Below, piece after piece: positions 13,940-15,730 of a DNA stretch of 15,730 bases. Below the pieces are notes generated by a model. It saw only the letters and a list, made by a program, of their open reading frames with translations, did not search any database and had not been told where the DNA came from. Numbering within the stretch: the stretch's first letter is position 1; each line of letters starts with the position of its first letter. Position numbers and translations under genes: made by a program. The stretch covers positions 1 through 15,730 of the forward strand of contig DAOUQK010000042.1 in NCBI GenBank assembly GCA_030625695.1. The letters run 5' to 3'. The stretch comes from Paracoccaceae bacterium (GTDB lineage Bacteria; Pseudomonadota; Alphaproteobacteria; Rhodobacterales; Rhodobacteraceae).

Positions 13940-14767
13940 TTACAGCCGCGCCAGGATCGCGTCGATAACGCGGGTGGGCAGGATACGACGCAGGTAGCCG
14001 GCAAAATACGTGGGAATGGTGACATAATACCGTGCGCGGGGGCGTGGGGATTCGACGGCCTGGATCAGTTTGGCGGTGACGGCTGACGCCGGAAGCTCAA
14101 ACCTGTCGGGGCCATTGTCTTGGTAAAGGCGGTTCAAAAGGTTGGCTTCATACTGCTCGCGCAGGGCGGACTCCTGCCAATTGATAAAGCGCTCAAAGAT
14201 CGGGATCGCATTCTGACGCAGACGGCTGGTGACGGGGCCGGGTTCAATCAGGATCACGTCGATGCCGGAACCGCGCAATTCCACCCGCAACGTGTCGCTT
14301 AACCCTTCAAGGGCAAATTTGGTGGCGGCATAAGCGCCACGCCATTGGAACGCGACAAGGCCCAACACAGACGAGTTCTGAACAATGCGCCCGTGGCCCT
14401 GCGCCCGCATCACCGGAATCACAAGCCGGGTCAGTTCGTGCCAACCAAAGAAATTGACCTCGAATATCTCGCGTAACGCCTCGGTCGGCAGATCTTCGAC
14501 CGCCCCCGGCAACCCATGTGCACCATTGTTAAACAAGGCGTCCAGCGTCCCTCCCGTTGCCTCCAGAACCTCACCCAGCCCCGAGGCGATGCTGGCAGCG
14601 TCGGTATAATCAATCAATGGGCTTTCGAAACCTTCGCCTTTCAGGCGCTCGCAATCTTGCGGTTGGCGGCACGACGCAAACACCCGCCAACCCCGCGCCT
14701 TCAGCCCATGAGCCGCGTCATAACCAATGCCTGACGAGCAGCCGGTGATAAGGATAGATTTCTGCAT
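13940..14767 (-). CDS. Short-chain dehydrogenase/reductase (classical SDR)
   Basis: A 275-residue NAD(P)-dependent oxidoreductase of unknown substrate. The cofactor motif TGCSSGIG (8-15) is followed by CRQ at 33-35, where a basic residue after strand 2 hints at NADPH. NNGAHG (80-85) replaces NNAG. Asn105, Ser132/133, Tyr146 and Lys150 make the catalytic set (SSVLGL, YAATK). The EPGPVTSRL block closes the fold. The C-terminal tail of about 60 residues contains PRARYYVTIPTYFAGYLRRILP, as seen in SDRs acting on retinol- or steroid-like and lipid substrates. It has its own upstream spacer, so it may be transcribed alone. Confidence 0.9.
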   Translation of the reverse strand: MQKSILITGCSSGIGYDAAHGLKARGWRVFASCRQPQDCERLKGEGFESPLIDYTDAASIASGLGEVLEATGGTLDALFNNGAHGLPGAVEDLPTEALREIFEVNFFGWHELTRLVIPVMRAQGHGRIVQNSSVLGLVAFQWRGAYAATKFALEGLSDTLRVELRGSGIDVILIEPGPVTSRLRQNAIPIFERFINWQESALREQYEANLLNRLYQDNGPDRFELPASAVTAKLIQAVESPRPRARYYVTIPTYFAGYLRRILPTRVIDAILARL

Positions 14768-14879
14768 TTTGCCCGCCGACCAAGAATTGTTTCGGCCAAG
14801 CTATGCGGCACGCAAAAGTTCCGCAACCCGTTGTAATTTTCTGCCGGAAAGACCCATTATCTGAATTTGCAATCATTCG

Positions 14880-14903
14880 TAGGATGGGTTTTCAACCCAT
14901 CTT
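14880..14903. repeat. Short GTAGGATGGG-type hairpin repeat
   Basis: GATGGGTT (14883-14890) pairs with AACCCATC (14894-14901) around a TTC loop, preceded by the CGTAG also seen at 1831 and 11250. It lies between the SH3-protein stop and the SDR start, in the 159-bp gap 14768-14926, which otherwise shows no gene. Confidence 0.6.
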
Positions 14904-14926
14904 CCTTTGCCCGAAATGGCCCGGAC

Positions 14927-15592
14927 TTAGCGTTTTTCTTTGCTGACAAGAGACGCGGAAATCCAACCTGCCTGCTGTTCTGGTAAAGTTCGCAGACGCA
15001 ACCATCCGTTGCCCGAATCGCCCAGAACCTCGACTTCGTGACCAAGCGAAAGTCGGGCAAGGATCGGATATGTCGTGCCGGGTCCATCACGCATATTGAC
15101 CCGAGTGGCGGTAATCTCGCGGATGTCCGCAGGAGCGACCACAATGGCGACCGGCACGGGTTCGGGGTCTGACGCGGGTTCTGGCACTGGTTCGGCACTG
15201 GTCAACCCGGCAAGTCCCTGCTCTAGCGAGGCCAGTACCAAAGGTTGGGCAAAGGGGCGGATGTCCGGCGCGGCCGGTGTATCCTGAACCTCTGCAACCG
15301 GCACCTCAACCACCGGCTTATCGGGCTGGATAAACGAAACCGGTGTGGGTTCGGCAAGCGGCGCAGTCACCACAGAAGCCACTGGGGGGTTCACCGCCGG
15401 GCGGGCAATCAGCGAGACGGCCTGCACTTGATCATGCTTGGACAAGGGTCGTGTCACAGGTTGCGCTTCTGTGATCTTGGTGGCGTCGGCCAGCGGGACG
15501 GTCTCTACCCGCGGTTCAAAGTTGGCTCCACCACTCATCTGGTAAAACACGACGGCTAAAAAGGCGAAACTAACAAGGATAAAACGCTTCAT
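14927..15592 (-). CDS. Membrane-anchored or secreted protein with C-terminal SH3 domain
   Basis: A 221-residue protein in three parts. An N-terminal signal or anchor helix follows two basic residues (MKRFILVSFAFLAVVFYQMSG). A long Pro/Val/Glu-rich low-complexity linker spans about 30-155 with many PVxxP-like repeats. The C-terminal bacterial SH3 (SH3_3-type) domain spans about 160-216, with the hallmark TRVNMRDGPGTTYPILARL, GDSGNGWLRLR and GWISASLVS. Such domains bind cell-wall peptides or proteins; an envelope location is likely, the ligand unknown. The ATG at 15592 is chosen over one 33 nt upstream because AGGGGGGT lies 6 nt before it and the signal then begins with MKR. The 138 bp upstream to the window end holds no recognised gene. 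Confidence 0.88.
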   Translation of the reverse strand: MKRFILVSFAFLAVVFYQMSGGANFEPRVETVPLADATKITEAQPVTRPLSKHDQVQAVSLIARPAVNPPVASVVTAPLAEPTPVSFIQPDKPVVEVPVAEVQDTPAAPDIRPFAQPLVLASLEQGLAGLTSAEPVPEPASDPEPVPVAIVVAPADIREITATRVNMRDGPGTTYPILARLSLGHEVEVLGDSGNGWLRLRTLPEQQAGWISASLVSKEKR

Positions 15593-15730
15593 GGCGCACC
15601 CCCCTGGGCAAAGAATAAAAATCAATTGTTGGCAACAAGTCAGGCAGACTAACTAACCTTACACGATCCAGCGATTCGAAAAACCGGGGAAGTAACAATA
15701 ATTTCTCCCCCACGGTCAAGAATCGGCCAC

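Noticed and set aside
15593..15730. TTGACC on the minus strand (15714-15719) as a promoter for the SH3 protein
   Set aside because: No acceptable -10 hexamer lies 16-18 bp downstream; best match is GTTACT.
1..15730. Search for CRISPR arrays, tRNA/rRNA genes, phage or transposase genes and defence systems
   Set aside because: No repeat-spacer pattern, cloverleaf, integrase/transposase motif or defence gene was found. The window is mostly conserved housekeeping and regulatory genes.

Overview
The window comes from an alphaproteobacterium, most likely a marine member of the Rhodobacteraceae (Roseobacter group). This rests on gene content and order, not on a database search. It carries a pckA / chvI-chvG / hprK-rapZ-EIIA-ptsH locus, an etfB-etfA pair with a nearby 3-hydroxybutyryl-CoA dehydrogenase, a PduO-type adenosyltransferase next to a twin-TM HIG1-like protein, and a DUF6473-like protein. 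The DNA is moderately GC-rich. No tRNA, rRNA, CRISPR array, transposase or phage gene is visible.

Layout. (1) 1-1616, minus: aroC (chorismate synthase), whose stop codon overlaps the start of an HD-domain phosphohydrolase that runs off the left edge. (2) 1617-1913: a non-coding segment with two strong palindromes, a ~107-nt imperfect one just upstream of the aroC ribosome-binding site and a perfect 21-bp inverted repeat just downstream of pckA. (3) 1914-3512, minus: pckA. (4) 3513-3838: the divergent pckA/chvI control region, with three TTGCGCAA-like palindromes spaced 21 and 63 bp apart. (5) 3839-9252, plus: chvI-chvG-hprK-rapZ-EIIA(Man)-ptsH, then a lysophospholipid acyltransferase. Genes overlap by 4 nt or are separated by at most 17 nt. 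(6) 9347-12963: 3-hydroxybutyryl-CoA dehydrogenase, etfA and etfB on the minus strand, interrupted by a plus-strand DUF6473-like gene with its own terminator. (7) 13095-13865, minus: HIG1-like small membrane protein followed by cob(I)alamin adenosyltransferase. (8) 13940-14767, minus: classical SDR. (9) 14927-15592, minus: secreted or membrane-anchored protein with a C-terminal SH3 domain.

How it works together. The central block joins an envelope/acid-sensing two-component system (ChvG-ChvI) to a regulatory, transport-less phosphotransferase branch (HPr, EIIA-Man, short HPr kinase, RapZ). Beside it is the gluconeogenic gate PckA. This arrangement is known in other alphaproteobacteria, where it links carbon status to envelope control. 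The right half is acyl-CoA/butyrate-type metabolism (Hbd and the ETF electron carrier) and B12 cofactor assembly. The window is mainly conserved housekeeping and regulatory sequence. The less explained elements are the palindromic repeats, the phased operator-like sites before pckA/chvI, and the DUF6473-like gene between hbd and etfA.
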